26,368 bases of DNA from CAYPXJ01 sp964414595. Lineage in GTDB: Bacteria > Pseudomonadota > Alphaproteobacteria > Rickettsiales > CAIJLX01. Location: positions 1 to 26,368 of the forward strand of contig CAYPXJ010000022.1 of assembly GCA_964414595.1 (NCBI GenBank), in the 5' to 3' direction. Under the pieces are notes generated by a model. That model searched no databases and was not told the DNA's origin. It worked only from the letters and a program-made list of their open reading frames with translations. Of this stretch, positions 14,152 to 22,073 are shown piece after piece. The translations under genes and the position numbers were made by a program. Position 1 is the stretch's first letter. Each line of letters starts with the position of its first letter.

Positions 14152-14993
14152 GCTCACAGCAAAATCATCCTTTCCATCTCGTCAACCCCAGCCCCTGGCC
14201 GATTGTCGGCTCGATTGGGCTTCTTTGCCTGCCGCTTGGCCTGGCTATGTGGATGCACGACAAAATGTTAGGCGAGCCGCTTGCTATTTTTGGTCTCCTT
14301 CTGGTTTTATTCACGATGTATTCCTGGTGGCGTGACGTAATTCGCGAAGTAAAGCGCGATAAAGTGCATACGCCAGAAGTGCAGCACGGCCTGCGTATGG
14401 GCATGGGCTTCTTTATTGCTTCGGAAGTCATGTTCTTCTTCGCATTTTTCTTTGCGTTTTTCTTCGCTTCTATCAACCCGGTTGATGTGCTGGGCGAAGG
14501 CAGCCCCTGGCCGGCTGCGGCGGGTGTTTGGCCGCCGGCAGGCATTTCGGTGTTTGATCCGTTTGATTTACCCTTTATCAACACGCTAATTCTTTTGCTT
14601 TCCGGCACCACGGTAACCTGGGCACACCACGCGCTGCTGCACGGTGACCGTGAAGGGCTGAAAAAAGGCCTGCTGCTTACTGTACTTCTCGGCATGAGCT
14701 TTACCGCGTTGCAGGCGGTGGAATATTCCGAAGCACCTTTTGCCTTTAATTCTGGCAAATATGCTTCCGTATTCTTCATGGCTACAGGCTTCCACGGTTT
14801 GCATGTGATTATCGGCACCATTTTCCTCTTCATTTGCTATCTGCGCGCGCGCAAAGGTGATCTCTCGCCGCAAAACCATCTCGGTTTTGAATTTGCGGCC
14901 TGGTACTGGCATTTTGTAGACGTAGTATGGCTGTTCCTCTTCGTCTGCATTTATTGGTGGGGCAGCGGCAATGCGCCCTATGCGGTCCACTAA
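14148..14993 (+). CDS. coxC: Cytochrome c oxidase subunit III
   Basis: The product has 281 residues and seven membrane helices. Family landmarks include HPFHLVNPSPWPIVGSIG at the N terminus, WWRDVIRE (~62-69), GFFIASEVMFFFAFFFAFF (~84-102) with the conserved Glu, TWAHHALLHGDR, and a C-terminal AWYWHFVDVVWLFLF. Subunit III stabilises CoxA and supports proton uptake through the D channel. The start overlaps ctaG by 4 bases. The 3' end overlaps the next gene by 23 bases. Confidence 0.97.
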   Translation: MSSQQNHPFHLVNPSPWPIVGSIGLLCLPLGLAMWMHDKMLGEPLAIFGLLLVLFTMYSWWRDVIREVKRDKVHTPEVQHGLRMGMGFFIASEVMFFFAFFFAFFFASINPVDVLGEGSPWPAAAGVWPPAGISVFDPFDLPFINTLILLLSGTTVTWAHHALLHGDREGLKKGLLLTVLLGMSFTALQAVEYSEAPFAFNSGKYASVFFMATGFHGLHVIIGTIFLFICYLRARKGDLSPQNHLGFEFAAWYWHFVDVVWLFLFVCIYWWGSGNAPYAVH

Positions 14994-15348
14994 TCCGGCA
15001 CGTTTCCGAACCGTTTTTTTACGCGGTGTCAGGCTAAAATGCCCCTGCTGCGGCATGCAGGGCATCTATGATGGTCTGCTTAAGGTAAAGAAAAGCTGCA
15101 AAAAATGTCGCTTCCCGCTTGCCAAGCACGATGCGGCGGATGGCCCTGCTTACGCAGCTATGTTTTTGGTGGGTATTGTCGTTACCATTGCCGCCCTCTG
15201 GGTGGAAGCAACTTACCACCCGCCGCTTTGGGTACACGCCTTGCTCTGGACGCCTTCTATTCTGCTAGGCTCTATCGCATTGCTTATCGTATCAAAGTCA
15301 CTATTTATCGCGATGCAATTCTATTTCCGTAGGGAGGATTTCAGCTAA
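14971..15348 (+). CDS. DUF983 family protein
   Basis: The product has 125 residues. A zinc-ribbon-like stretch LKCPCCGMQG...KSCKKC (~23-46) is followed by two membrane helices (~60-80 and ~88-112), which is the DUF983 layout. Genes of this family often lie between coxC and surf1 in alphaproteobacteria. Their role is not known, but an oxidase assembly function is suspected from position. The start at 14971 lies inside coxC in another frame; the in-frame ATG at 14980 is nearly as good. The stop overlaps the next start as TAATG. Confidence 0.88.
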   Translation: MRPMRSTNPARFRTVFLRGVRLKCPCCGMQGIYDGLLKVKKSCKKCRFPLAKHDAADGPAYAAMFLVGIVVTIAALWVEATYHPPLWVHALLWTPSILLGSIALLIVSKSLFIAMQFYFRREDFS

Positions 15349-16091
15349 TGTTTTTATCCCGTGCCATTAAAACTTCGCCTTGGTTTTCTTTATTCACACT
15401 CGGCTGCATTCTATTGTTCCTAGCGCTTGGTTTTTGGCAAGTTGAGCGGTTGCGGTGGAAAGAAAATCTGATAACGGCAATCCAAAAAAAGACCGCGCAG
15501 CCCGCGCTTTCTTTAGAAGATTTCGGCGACCTGCGTTATGTCGCCTCTGACGAGGATTTCACCCCGGTGCAAGTTCGGGCAAAATTCCTGCATGAACACA
15601 CAATCTACTTAGCGGCGAAATATTTCCGCGGGCAAAGTGGTTACCACGTGATCACCCCGGCTATTCCCAAAGGTTACAATCAAGCTATTCTCATCAATCG
15701 TGGGTGGGTGCCAGACAAGAAAAAAGATCCGGCAACACGCCCGGGAACAGAGCCGGAAGGCATAAACTTGATAAGCGGCGTGTTTCGCTTGGGTGAGAAA
15801 AAAGCCTGGTTCATGCCTGATAACACGGCAAAGAATCAGGTTTGGCTGTGGCTCGATTTGCCCGGCATGGTGGATTATTTGAACACACAGCAACTGCCCG
15901 TAAAAGTTTTGCCCATTTTAATTCAGCAAACCGGTGAAGAACAAAATTCAACCCAGTTGCCGGTGCCTTTGCCTGTGCATTTCACTTTCCGTAACGACCA
16001 TTTAGAGTACGCCATTACATGGTTCTCGCTCGCGATAGTAACGATAGTCATGTACGTACTTTTTATGCGTAAAAAATTATACAAAAATTGA
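15348..16091 (+). CDS. surf1: SURF1 family oxidase assembly protein
   Basis: The product has 247 residues with the SURF1 topology: an N-terminal helix (~13-31) followed by LGFWQVERLRWKENLI, a large periplasmic domain and a C-terminal helix (~218-240). ILINRGWVPDKKKDP and the late HLEYAITWFSLA are signature segments. SURF1 supports heme a insertion into CoxA. GGGAGGA upstream is a good ribosome binding site, and the ATG overlaps the DUF983 stop by one base. Confidence 0.95.
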   Translation: MFLSRAIKTSPWFSLFTLGCILLFLALGFWQVERLRWKENLITAIQKKTAQPALSLEDFGDLRYVASDEDFTPVQVRAKFLHEHTIYLAAKYFRGQSGYHVITPAIPKGYNQAILINRGWVPDKKKDPATRPGTEPEGINLISGVFRLGEKKAWFMPDNTAKNQVWLWLDLPGMVDYLNTQQLPVKVLPILIQQTGEEQNSTQLPVPLPVHFTFRNDHLEYAITWFSLAIVTIVMYVLFMRKKLYKN

Positions 16092-16107
16092 CCATAGAAA
16101 ATCTTTT

Positions 16108-17592
16108 ATGTCTTACGCGAAACTAGAAGATAGATTCCGTCGCGCGTACCATCTTGGCGGCGCTTCTGCGATGCTGCATTGGGATGCTGCGACGATGATG
16201 CCCGACGGCGCGAATGATGTACGCGGCGAGCAACTTGGCGTTCTTTCCGCACTGCATCACCAAATGGTGACGGCGCCGGAAATTGCGGAGTGGCTGGATA
16301 TTGCCGAAACCGAAAAACATTTGGATGAGTGGCAACGTTCCAACCTCCGACTCATGCGCCATCGTTATCGTCATGCCGTATGTGTACCGGAAAAATTAGT
16401 GGAAGCTTTCACCAAACTTGGCACCGAAAGCGAGCATGTTTGGCGTACCTGTAAAAACGAAAATAATTTTGCGGGGTTCGCGCCGTACTTGGAAAAAATT
16501 CTTGCGATGGTGAAAGAAATCGCCGCTATTAAAGCGGAAGCGTTTGGTTGTTCGCCCTACGAAGCGTTGCTGGATCAATATGACGCAGGCCGCACCACCG
16601 CCGAAATCGATGAAGTCTTTGGCGCACTCGAAAATTTTTTGCCACCTTTTGTGGAGAAGGTTCTTACTTCGCAAAAAACCAAATTGCCTCCACTTGCCAT
16701 CACAGGCCCTTTCGAGATCGAAAAACAAAAAGCGCTCGGCCTAAAATTAATGGCGACATTGGGTTTTGACTTCGCGCATGGCCGGCTAGATATCAGCGCG
16801 CATCCTTTTTGCGGTGGTGTACCCGGTGATACGCGTATCACCACACGCTATCGCAGCGATGAATTTCGCGGTTCACTGATGGGCATTCTGCATGAAACGG
16901 GGCACGCGCTATACGAAATGGGATTGCCAAAAAAATGGCGCGACCAGCCCGTTGGCGATGCGCTGGGCATGAGCCTGCATGAGAGCCAAAGCCTGTTTGT
17001 TGAGATGCAAATATGCCGCGGTCGGCCTTTTTTACGCTATGCCGCCCCCCTCATTCGGGAGGCCTTTGGCGGTAAAGGCCCCGCCTGGGAAGCTGAAAAC
17101 CTCTACCGACTGGGCACAATAGTTGAACGGTCGTTCATCAGAGTAGATGCCGATGAGGTCACCTACCCCCTGCATATCATCCTGCGTTACCAGCTGGAAA
17201 AAGAGCTCCTTTCGGGGGATTTGAAGGTGGCGGATCTTCCCGCCCGCTGGAACGAAAAAATGCGTAATTACATGGGGATAACACCGCCAAACGATACCCA
17301 AGGCTGCCTGCAGGATATCCATTGGTCAGATGGCTCGTTTGGCTACTTCCCCTGCTATACGCTGGGGGCCATTCATGCCGCCCAGTTTTATAAGGCTGCA
17401 AAAAAATCCCTCCCAACCCTTGAAAACGACCTGGAAAAAGGTCATTTTGCCCCCTTACGCGACTGGCTGCGTGAGCAAATACATGCAACCGGGTCACGTT
17501 ATACGGCCAAAGAACTGCTTGCCAAAGTCACCGGCGAAAAGTTAAACGTCCGGTGCTTTCAAGAGCATCTCGAGCAACGCTACTTAGGTTAA
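16108..17592 (+). CDS. M32 family metallocarboxypeptidase (Taq carboxypeptidase type)
   Basis: The product has 494 residues, normal for M32. The zinc motif HETGH is at 262-266, and the third ligand glutamate lies in HESQS (Glu292). The N-terminal LHWDAATMMPDGA and the later IRVDADEVTYPLHIILRY also match. It removes C-terminal residues from peptides in the cytoplasm. It is inserted between surf1 and thrC. Codon usage changes sharply at about codon 312: Ala GCG falls from 19 of 31 to 1 of 17, while GCC rises from 5 of 31 to 12 of 17. ATA, AGA and CGG also become more frequent. The protein itself is intact across the change, so recombination with a diverged allele is inferred. Confidence 0.95.
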   Translation: MSYAKLEDRFRRAYHLGGASAMLHWDAATMMPDGANDVRGEQLGVLSALHHQMVTAPEIAEWLDIAETEKHLDEWQRSNLRLMRHRYRHAVCVPEKLVEAFTKLGTESEHVWRTCKNENNFAGFAPYLEKILAMVKEIAAIKAEAFGCSPYEALLDQYDAGRTTAEIDEVFGALENFLPPFVEKVLTSQKTKLPPLAITGPFEIEKQKALGLKLMATLGFDFAHGRLDISAHPFCGGVPGDTRITTRYRSDEFRGSLMGILHETGHALYEMGLPKKWRDQPVGDALGMSLHESQSLFVEMQICRGRPFLRYAAPLIREAFGGKGPAWEAENLYRLGTIVERSFIRVDADEVTYPLHIILRYQLEKELLSGDLKVADLPARWNEKMRNYMGITPPNDTQGCLQDIHWSDGSFGYFPCYTLGAIHAAQFYKAAKKSLPTLENDLEKGHFAPLRDWLREQIHATGSRYTAKELLAKVTGEKLNVRCFQEHLEQRYLG

Positions 17593-17600
17593 TAAGGGTT

Positions 17601-19007
17601 GTGTTTTATACCAGTACACGCGGGCGTGCGCCCTCTATTCCATTTCGAGACGTGCTGACAGCAGGTCTCGCGCCCGACGGCGGACTTTACGTGCCGGAAG
17701 AATTGCCGCGCGTGGATGCAGCAACGCTAAAATCGTGGAAATATCTTTCCTACGCAGAACTGGTAGAAAAAGTCATCGCGCCATTTGTAGATGATGCGAT
17801 GCCGATTTCCACACTGCGCGAATGTATCGAAAAAGCGTACGCACATTTTGATCATCCGGAAATAGCTCCGCTAACTTCGCTCTCTAAATTTGAAAAAAAT
17901 ATGCACATGCTAGAGCTGTATCACGGCCCGACATTGGCATTCAAAGATTTCGCGCTGCAGCTTTTCGGCCATCTGCTGCATGAAGCGCTGAAGGGTAAGA
18001 AAAAGAAAAAAGCTGTGGTGCTCGGTGCTACCTCGGGTGATACGGGCAGCGCCGCGATCGCCGGCCTCGTAAATACGCCAGAGGTGGAAGTTTTCATGCT
18101 GCACCCCCATGGCCGTGTCACCGATATTCAGCGCCGCCAAATGACGACTGTCGACGCGCCGCATATTCACAATATCGCGATTGAAGGCACCTTTGATGAT
18201 TGCCAAGCGCTTGTAAAACAACTTTACCTAGAAGCGGATTTTCTGCCGCGTGATAAATATTTCCTTATTTCGGTGAATTCGATCAACTGGGCGCGCATCA
18301 TGGTGCAGATTGTATATTATTTGCACGCCTATCTTAAACTTGGTGCGCCGGAAAAGGGCATTTCCTTCGCGGTGCCTACTGGTAATTTCGGCAATATTTA
18401 TGCGGGCTGGTTGGCTTATCGCATGGGCGTTCCAGTGCACCAATTTGTGGTCGCGACAAACCGTAACGATATTCTTTCGCGCTTCTTCAATCACAATGAC
18501 TATTCGCAAGATAGTGTTGTCGCATCGCTTAGCCCTTCGATGGATATTCAAGTCTCCAGCAATTTTGAACGTCTTGTGTACGATCTGCTTGATCGTAACG
18601 GCGAAAAAACACGCGCGCTGTTCGAAACTTTCAGCAAAACAGGCAAACTTAAAGTGCCCGAAGAGGCCTTTGCCAAAGCGCGCGAAAAATTTGTGAGCTA
18701 TGCCGTGGACGATCTCACCACGCTGCGTACGATGCGCCAGGTTTTCGAAATGACCGACATTCTACCCGATCCACACACGGCAGTCGGTATTGAAGCCGCG
18801 CGTAAGATGAATCAGCGCGCTGATATTCCGATGGTTGTACTTTCTACTGCGCACCCGGCGAAATTCCGCCAGGCCTGCCTGGAAGCGGTGAATCATGCTG
18901 CACCTTTACCGCTCTCTATGCAGCCCATGATGCAGAACAAAGAAATTTTTGACATTCTCCCTAACCAGAAAAAGGCGCTCCGTGGCTACATCGAAAAACA
19001 TATCTGA
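17601..19007 (+). CDS. thrC: Threonine synthase
   Basis: The product has 468 residues. It opens with FYTSTRGRAPSIPFRDVL and GLAPDGGLYVPE, as in the bacterial ThrC subgroup. The PLP lysine is Lys115 in HGPTLAFKDF, and the phosphate-binding ATSGDTGSAAI loop is clear. PTGNFGNIYAGW is a further signature. ThrC converts O-phosphohomoserine to threonine. The GTG at 17601 is chosen because it gives the family N terminus; an upstream TTG at 17553 would overlap the M32 gene. The 3' end overlaps the M16 peptidase gene by 26 bases, the order usual in alphaproteobacteria. Confidence 0.96.
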   Translation: MFYTSTRGRAPSIPFRDVLTAGLAPDGGLYVPEELPRVDAATLKSWKYLSYAELVEKVIAPFVDDAMPISTLRECIEKAYAHFDHPEIAPLTSLSKFEKNMHMLELYHGPTLAFKDFALQLFGHLLHEALKGKKKKKAVVLGATSGDTGSAAIAGLVNTPEVEVFMLHPHGRVTDIQRRQMTTVDAPHIHNIAIEGTFDDCQALVKQLYLEADFLPRDKYFLISVNSINWARIMVQIVYYLHAYLKLGAPEKGISFAVPTGNFGNIYAGWLAYRMGVPVHQFVVATNRNDILSRFFNHNDYSQDSVVASLSPSMDIQVSSNFERLVYDLLDRNGEKTRALFETFSKTGKLKVPEEAFAKAREKFVSYAVDDLTTLRTMRQVFEMTDILPDPHTAVGIEAARKMNQRADIPMVVLSTAHPAKFRQACLEAVNHAAPLPLSMQPMMQNKEIFDILPNQKKALRGYIEKHI

Positions 19008-20274
19008 CCGCAAGCCGTTTGTAACGCGGCTATCTTCGGGTCTCCGTGTGGCGTCGGTTACGATGCCGGAGGCCGCCACCAGCTCCATCGCGATTTGGGT
19101 GAACGCCGGTTCGCGCGATGAAAAGCCAGAAGAACACGGCATTTCGCATTTGCTGGAACATATGCTGTTCAAAGGCACGAAAAAGCGTACCGCGCAAAAA
19201 ATCGCCGAGGAATTTGATGCGATAGGCGGCTACTTAAACGCTTACACCTCACGCGAGCAAACTGTCTATTATGCGCGCGTCCTGAAAGATCATTTTGATA
19301 AAGCGGCAGAATTACTTTCGGATATGTTGCTACACTCGGTGATCGATCGCACCGAACTCAAGCGTGAGCAGGATGTCATCATTCAGGAAATCGCCGGCAC
19401 CTACGATACGCCCGACGATATCATTTTTGATTACGCGCAGGAAGTAGCCTACCCCAAACAGCCTTTGGGCCGCACCATTCTCGGCACAGAAAAAAGCGTC
19501 GCTTCCATTACGCGCCGTCAGCTCTTTAATTATATGGAGCATCATTATGTGCCGGAAAAAATGGTGGTGGCGATTGCGGGTCCGCTCTCGCATCGCAAAG
19601 CGTGCGAAACGGTGCGCCGCTTTTTCAAACTCAAGCCTTCGGATCCGACTATTCAAAAACCGCGCGCGCGTTATTACGGCGGCGATTTCCGCCAAAAACG
19701 TAACTTAGAGCAACTGCATCTGGTGCTTGGCTTTCCAAGCGTAAGCTATCACGGCCCCGATTATTACACCATGCAGGTGCTCACAACGGTACTGGGCGGC
19801 GGCATGTCGTCCCGCCTTTTCCAGGAAATTCGTGAAAAACGTGGCCTGGCTTATTCCATTCAACCCTCCGCCACCAATTTTGAAGATAGCGGGTATTTCA
19901 CCATTTACGCCGGCACTTCACCAGAAAAGGGCAAAGAGCTACTCAAAGTTGTCGCCGGTGAAATCCACAAACTCATCGAAAAGCCCGTCGGTGCTGCTGA
20001 ATTGCGACGCGCGAAGGAGCAGCTGCGCGCCAATTTAATGATGGAACATGAAAGCACGATGAATCGCGCGGAAGAATTAGGTCGCCAGATCGCTTCCTAT
20101 GGAAAATTTATCTCGGTTGAAGAAATGATAGAGAATATGAACCGCGTGACATCCAAGCAGGTGTCGCAGATGATGGAGCGGACCATTTCAGGCGGGAAAT
20201 TATCCTTTAGTGCGATTGGCTCAGTAAGCAACCTGCCCGATCATCACCGCCTAACCCATTGGTATTCAAGCTAA
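18982..20274 (+). CDS. M16 family zinc peptidase, mitochondrial-processing-peptidase-like
   Basis: The product has 430 residues. The inverted zinc motif HLLEH (residues 56-60) lies in GISHLLEHMLFKGT, and the third ligand Glu136 is in the QEI of VIIQEIAGTYD. The C-terminal domain has GGGMSSRLFQEIREKRGLAYSI, containing the substrate-binding Arg/Tyr pair. This is the bacterial relative of the beta subunit of mitochondrial processing peptidase; most likely cytoplasmic, since no signal peptide is seen. GTG 18982 is the chosen start, with AAAAAGG upstream; TTG 18949 is an alternative adding 11 residues. It follows thrC in the conserved order. Confidence 0.93.
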   Translation: MATSKNISDRKPFVTRLSSGLRVASVTMPEAATSSIAIWVNAGSRDEKPEEHGISHLLEHMLFKGTKKRTAQKIAEEFDAIGGYLNAYTSREQTVYYARVLKDHFDKAAELLSDMLLHSVIDRTELKREQDVIIQEIAGTYDTPDDIIFDYAQEVAYPKQPLGRTILGTEKSVASITRRQLFNYMEHHYVPEKMVVAIAGPLSHRKACETVRRFFKLKPSDPTIQKPRARYYGGDFRQKRNLEQLHLVLGFPSVSYHGPDYYTMQVLTTVLGGGMSSRLFQEIREKRGLAYSIQPSATNFEDSGYFTIYAGTSPEKGKELLKVVAGEIHKLIEKPVGAAELRRAKEQLRANLMMEHESTMNRAEELGRQIASYGKFISVEEMIENMNRVTSKQVSQMMERTISGGKLSFSAIGSVSNLPDHHRLTHWYSS

Positions 20275-20276
20275 AT

Positions 20277-20333
20277 AATAATTTAGCAAATGATAAATTA
20301 TTTACTTGAACATTAGATATATTATGTTAGGAT
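20277..20333 (+). promoter_or_regulatory. Promoter region with two dyads, candidate TetR-family operator
   Basis: A perfect 9-bp dyad AATAATTTA-n8-TAAATTATT (20277-20302) is followed by a possible -35 TTGAAC (20306-20311) and -10 TAGGAT (20328-20333), 16 bp apart. Between them, 20309-20328 (AACATTAGATATATTATGTT) is an imperfect 20-bp palindrome with 16 of 20 positions symmetric, overlapping the promoter. A TetR regulator is encoded two genes downstream, so autoregulation is a reasonable inference. The first dyad could instead be a weak terminator for the M16 gene. Confidence 0.45.
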
Positions 20334-20368
20334 TAGCCTTAGTAACGTAACCACAAAAGGAGCTAATC

Positions 20369-20932
20369 ATGACAGAATTTACCATTCACACCCCTGAAAC
20401 TGCACCGGAAGGCTCCAAGCCTTTGCTGGCCGGTATCCAGAAAAAATACGGCTTTATCCCCAATCTTCTGGCGGAATTTGCCGAAGCACCCAACGTCTTG
20501 AAAGGCTATCTCGATATTGCGGGCGCTACGTCGCAGGGCACTTTTAGTCCCACGCAGGCGCAAATTGTGCAAATTACTACCAGCCGCCTTAATGGCTGCC
20601 ATTATTGCGTTGCCGCCCATTCTACGTTTGCCGAAATGGGTAAAATAGAACCTGCGGTGATTGATGCGTTAAAAGCGGGTCAGCCTCTCGGCGATACCAA
20701 ACTGGAAGCGCTGCGTCAGTTCACGGAAGCGGTGGTAAAAACTCAGGGTTGGGTTCAAAAATCGGATGTCGATGCTTTTCTGAATGCAGGTTATACCCAA
20801 GCGCAAATCCTGGAAGTCATTCTGAGCGTGGCGATGAAGGTTATCACCAATTATACCAACCACATTGTACATACTCCGGTGGATGCAAATTTTAAAAAGC
20901 ATGAAGTAGCGCCGGTTCGCAAAGCAAGTTAG
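20369..20932 (+). CDS. AhpD-like carboxymuconolactone decarboxylase family protein
   Basis: The product has 187 residues. The redox motif NGCHYCVAAHS gives Cys77-x2-Cys80 and His84, as in AhpD-like peroxidase-related proteins. The N-terminal KYGFIPNLLAEFAEAPNVL is typical of this subgroup. Such all-helical proteins act as thiol-dependent peroxidases or partners of peroxidases in the cytoplasm. AAAGGAG lies upstream of the ATG. It is the first gene of a unit with OsmC-like and TetR genes, pointing to peroxide or electrophile stress. The substrate is not known. Confidence 0.9.
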   Translation: MTEFTIHTPETAPEGSKPLLAGIQKKYGFIPNLLAEFAEAPNVLKGYLDIAGATSQGTFSPTQAQIVQITTSRLNGCHYCVAAHSTFAEMGKIEPAVIDALKAGQPLGDTKLEALRQFTEAVVKTQGWVQKSDVDAFLNAGYTQAQILEVILSVAMKVITNYTNHIVHTPVDANFKKHEVAPVRKAS

Positions 20933-20940
20933 TATAAGCC

Positions 20941-20974
20941 GTCTCCCCGGATCAACATCTGGGGAGACATTTTT
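20941..20974 (+). terminator. Strong intercistronic hairpin with U tract that includes the osmC ribosome binding site
   Basis: Arms 20941-20952 and 20957-20968 form a 12-bp stem with one G-U pair and a CAAC loop, followed by A and five T. The form is that of a Rho-independent terminator. The right arm contains GGGGAG, the only good Shine-Dalgarno sequence for the ATG at 20978. The structure could therefore both reduce readthrough and block translation of the OsmC gene. Confidence 0.8.
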
Positions 20975-20977
20975 ACT

Positions 20978-21424
20978 ATGGAAAAAAAACATACACATTC
21001 TTTAGAACATGGTGAGGTGGCTGTGCGATTTAACGGTCTATCGCCATTCTCGCTTTCTATCGATACCGCACATCATGCGTTACAAGCCGATGAACCGCAG
21101 GACCAAGGCGGAGCAGATAGCGGGCCGGCGCCTTTTGAATTGCTACTGGCAAGTCTCGGCGCATGCACGGCGATGACACTACGTATGTATGCCGATTATA
21201 AAAAAATCGAACTGCCGCAGATGGAAATTCGCCTGCGTGAGGCCCATATGCGCGATGCGGCAAGCGGCAAAACCACCACGCGTATAACCCGAACGCTAAT
21301 TTTTTTAGCGAAGGTGGAAGAAGAACTTAAAAACAAGCTGGTAGAAGTTGCGGATAAATGCCCGGTTCATCGCACACTCACGGGTGAAATACACATTAAC
21401 ACGGAGGCACAATATGGGACGTAA
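20978..21424 (+). CDS. OsmC family peroxide-reducing protein
   Basis: The product has 148 residues. The two redox cysteines of OsmC/Ohr proteins are visible: Cys63 in LLASLGACTAMTLRMYA and Cys128 in ADKCPVHRTL. The DSGPAPFELLLASLG segment is the standard approach to the first. OsmC-like proteins reduce organic hydroperoxides with thiol help in the cytoplasm. The gene starts 3 bp after a terminator-like hairpin that contains its Shine-Dalgarno sequence, and it overlaps the TetR gene by 11 bp. Confidence 0.93.
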   Translation: MEKKHTHSLEHGEVAVRFNGLSPFSLSIDTAHHALQADEPQDQGGADSGPAPFELLLASLGACTAMTLRMYADYKKIELPQMEIRLREAHMRDAASGKTTTRITRTLIFLAKVEEELKNKLVEVADKCPVHRTLTGEIHINTEAQYGT

Positions 21425-22043
21425 AGCTACTTTTATTAAAGAAGAGGCGCTACAGAAGGCGCTCGATGTTTTCTGGAAAAAGGGCTATCTCGCCACGTCG
21501 GTGCGCGATATCGCTGAAGCCACGCAGCTTCAGCTTGCTTCGCTTTATCATGCGTTTGGCAATAAGGATGCGCTTTTTTCCAAAGTGCTGGAAACCTATC
21601 TCACCCATTTCATTTCGCCAAAGCTCTCCGAGCTTTCCGAAAGCAAAACACCGCTTGCGACGTTAAAGGAATTTTTTTCCCAGGTGCAAAACAAAGTGTG
21701 CGATGCAAGCAGCGGCGATAAGGGCTGTTTCGTCATTAACACGGTGATTGAACTTGCCGGACCCGAGCCAAAACTCGCAGCGCAGGCCATGCAGGGCCTT
21801 AAAAATATTGAAGATACGTTCACGCGTGTGCTACGCCGCGCGCAGGAGCAAGGCGAGTGGCCGCAGGATCGCGATGCGTATAAAACCGCGCGCTACCTTG
21901 TGCAGGTGCTTATCACCTTGCGCTTAATGGCACGCCTCAATCGTTCCGCGCAGGAAATTGAGGATTATATGTCGGTCGCCTTTGCGCAATTCCTGCCCGA
22001 ATCGCCACGCACTACCAAGCCGCAACTCGCAAGCGTGCGTTAA
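21414..22043 (+). CDS. TetR/AcrR family transcriptional regulator
   Basis: The product has 209 residues. The N-terminal helix-turn-helix covers ~8-50, with ALQKALDVFWKKGYLATSVR, DIAEATQL and ASLYHAFGNKDALFSKVL, the family signature. The C-terminal ligand-binding domain carries two cysteines (~99 and ~106, in VCDASSGDKGCFV), which might allow redox sensing, though such cysteines are common at this position in the subgroup. GGAGG lies 7 bp before the ATG at 21414. Overlap with the OsmC gene makes it the third gene of the unit. It probably represses its own operon. Confidence 0.94.
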   Translation: MGRKATFIKEEALQKALDVFWKKGYLATSVRDIAEATQLQLASLYHAFGNKDALFSKVLETYLTHFISPKLSELSESKTPLATLKEFFSQVQNKVCDASSGDKGCFVINTVIELAGPEPKLAAQAMQGLKNIEDTFTRVLRRAQEQGEWPQDRDAYKTARYLVQVLITLRLMARLNRSAQEIEDYMSVAFAQFLPESPRTTKPQLASVR

Positions 22044-22073
22044 GCAAAAATTTCGGTTATAGTGCTGCCATCC

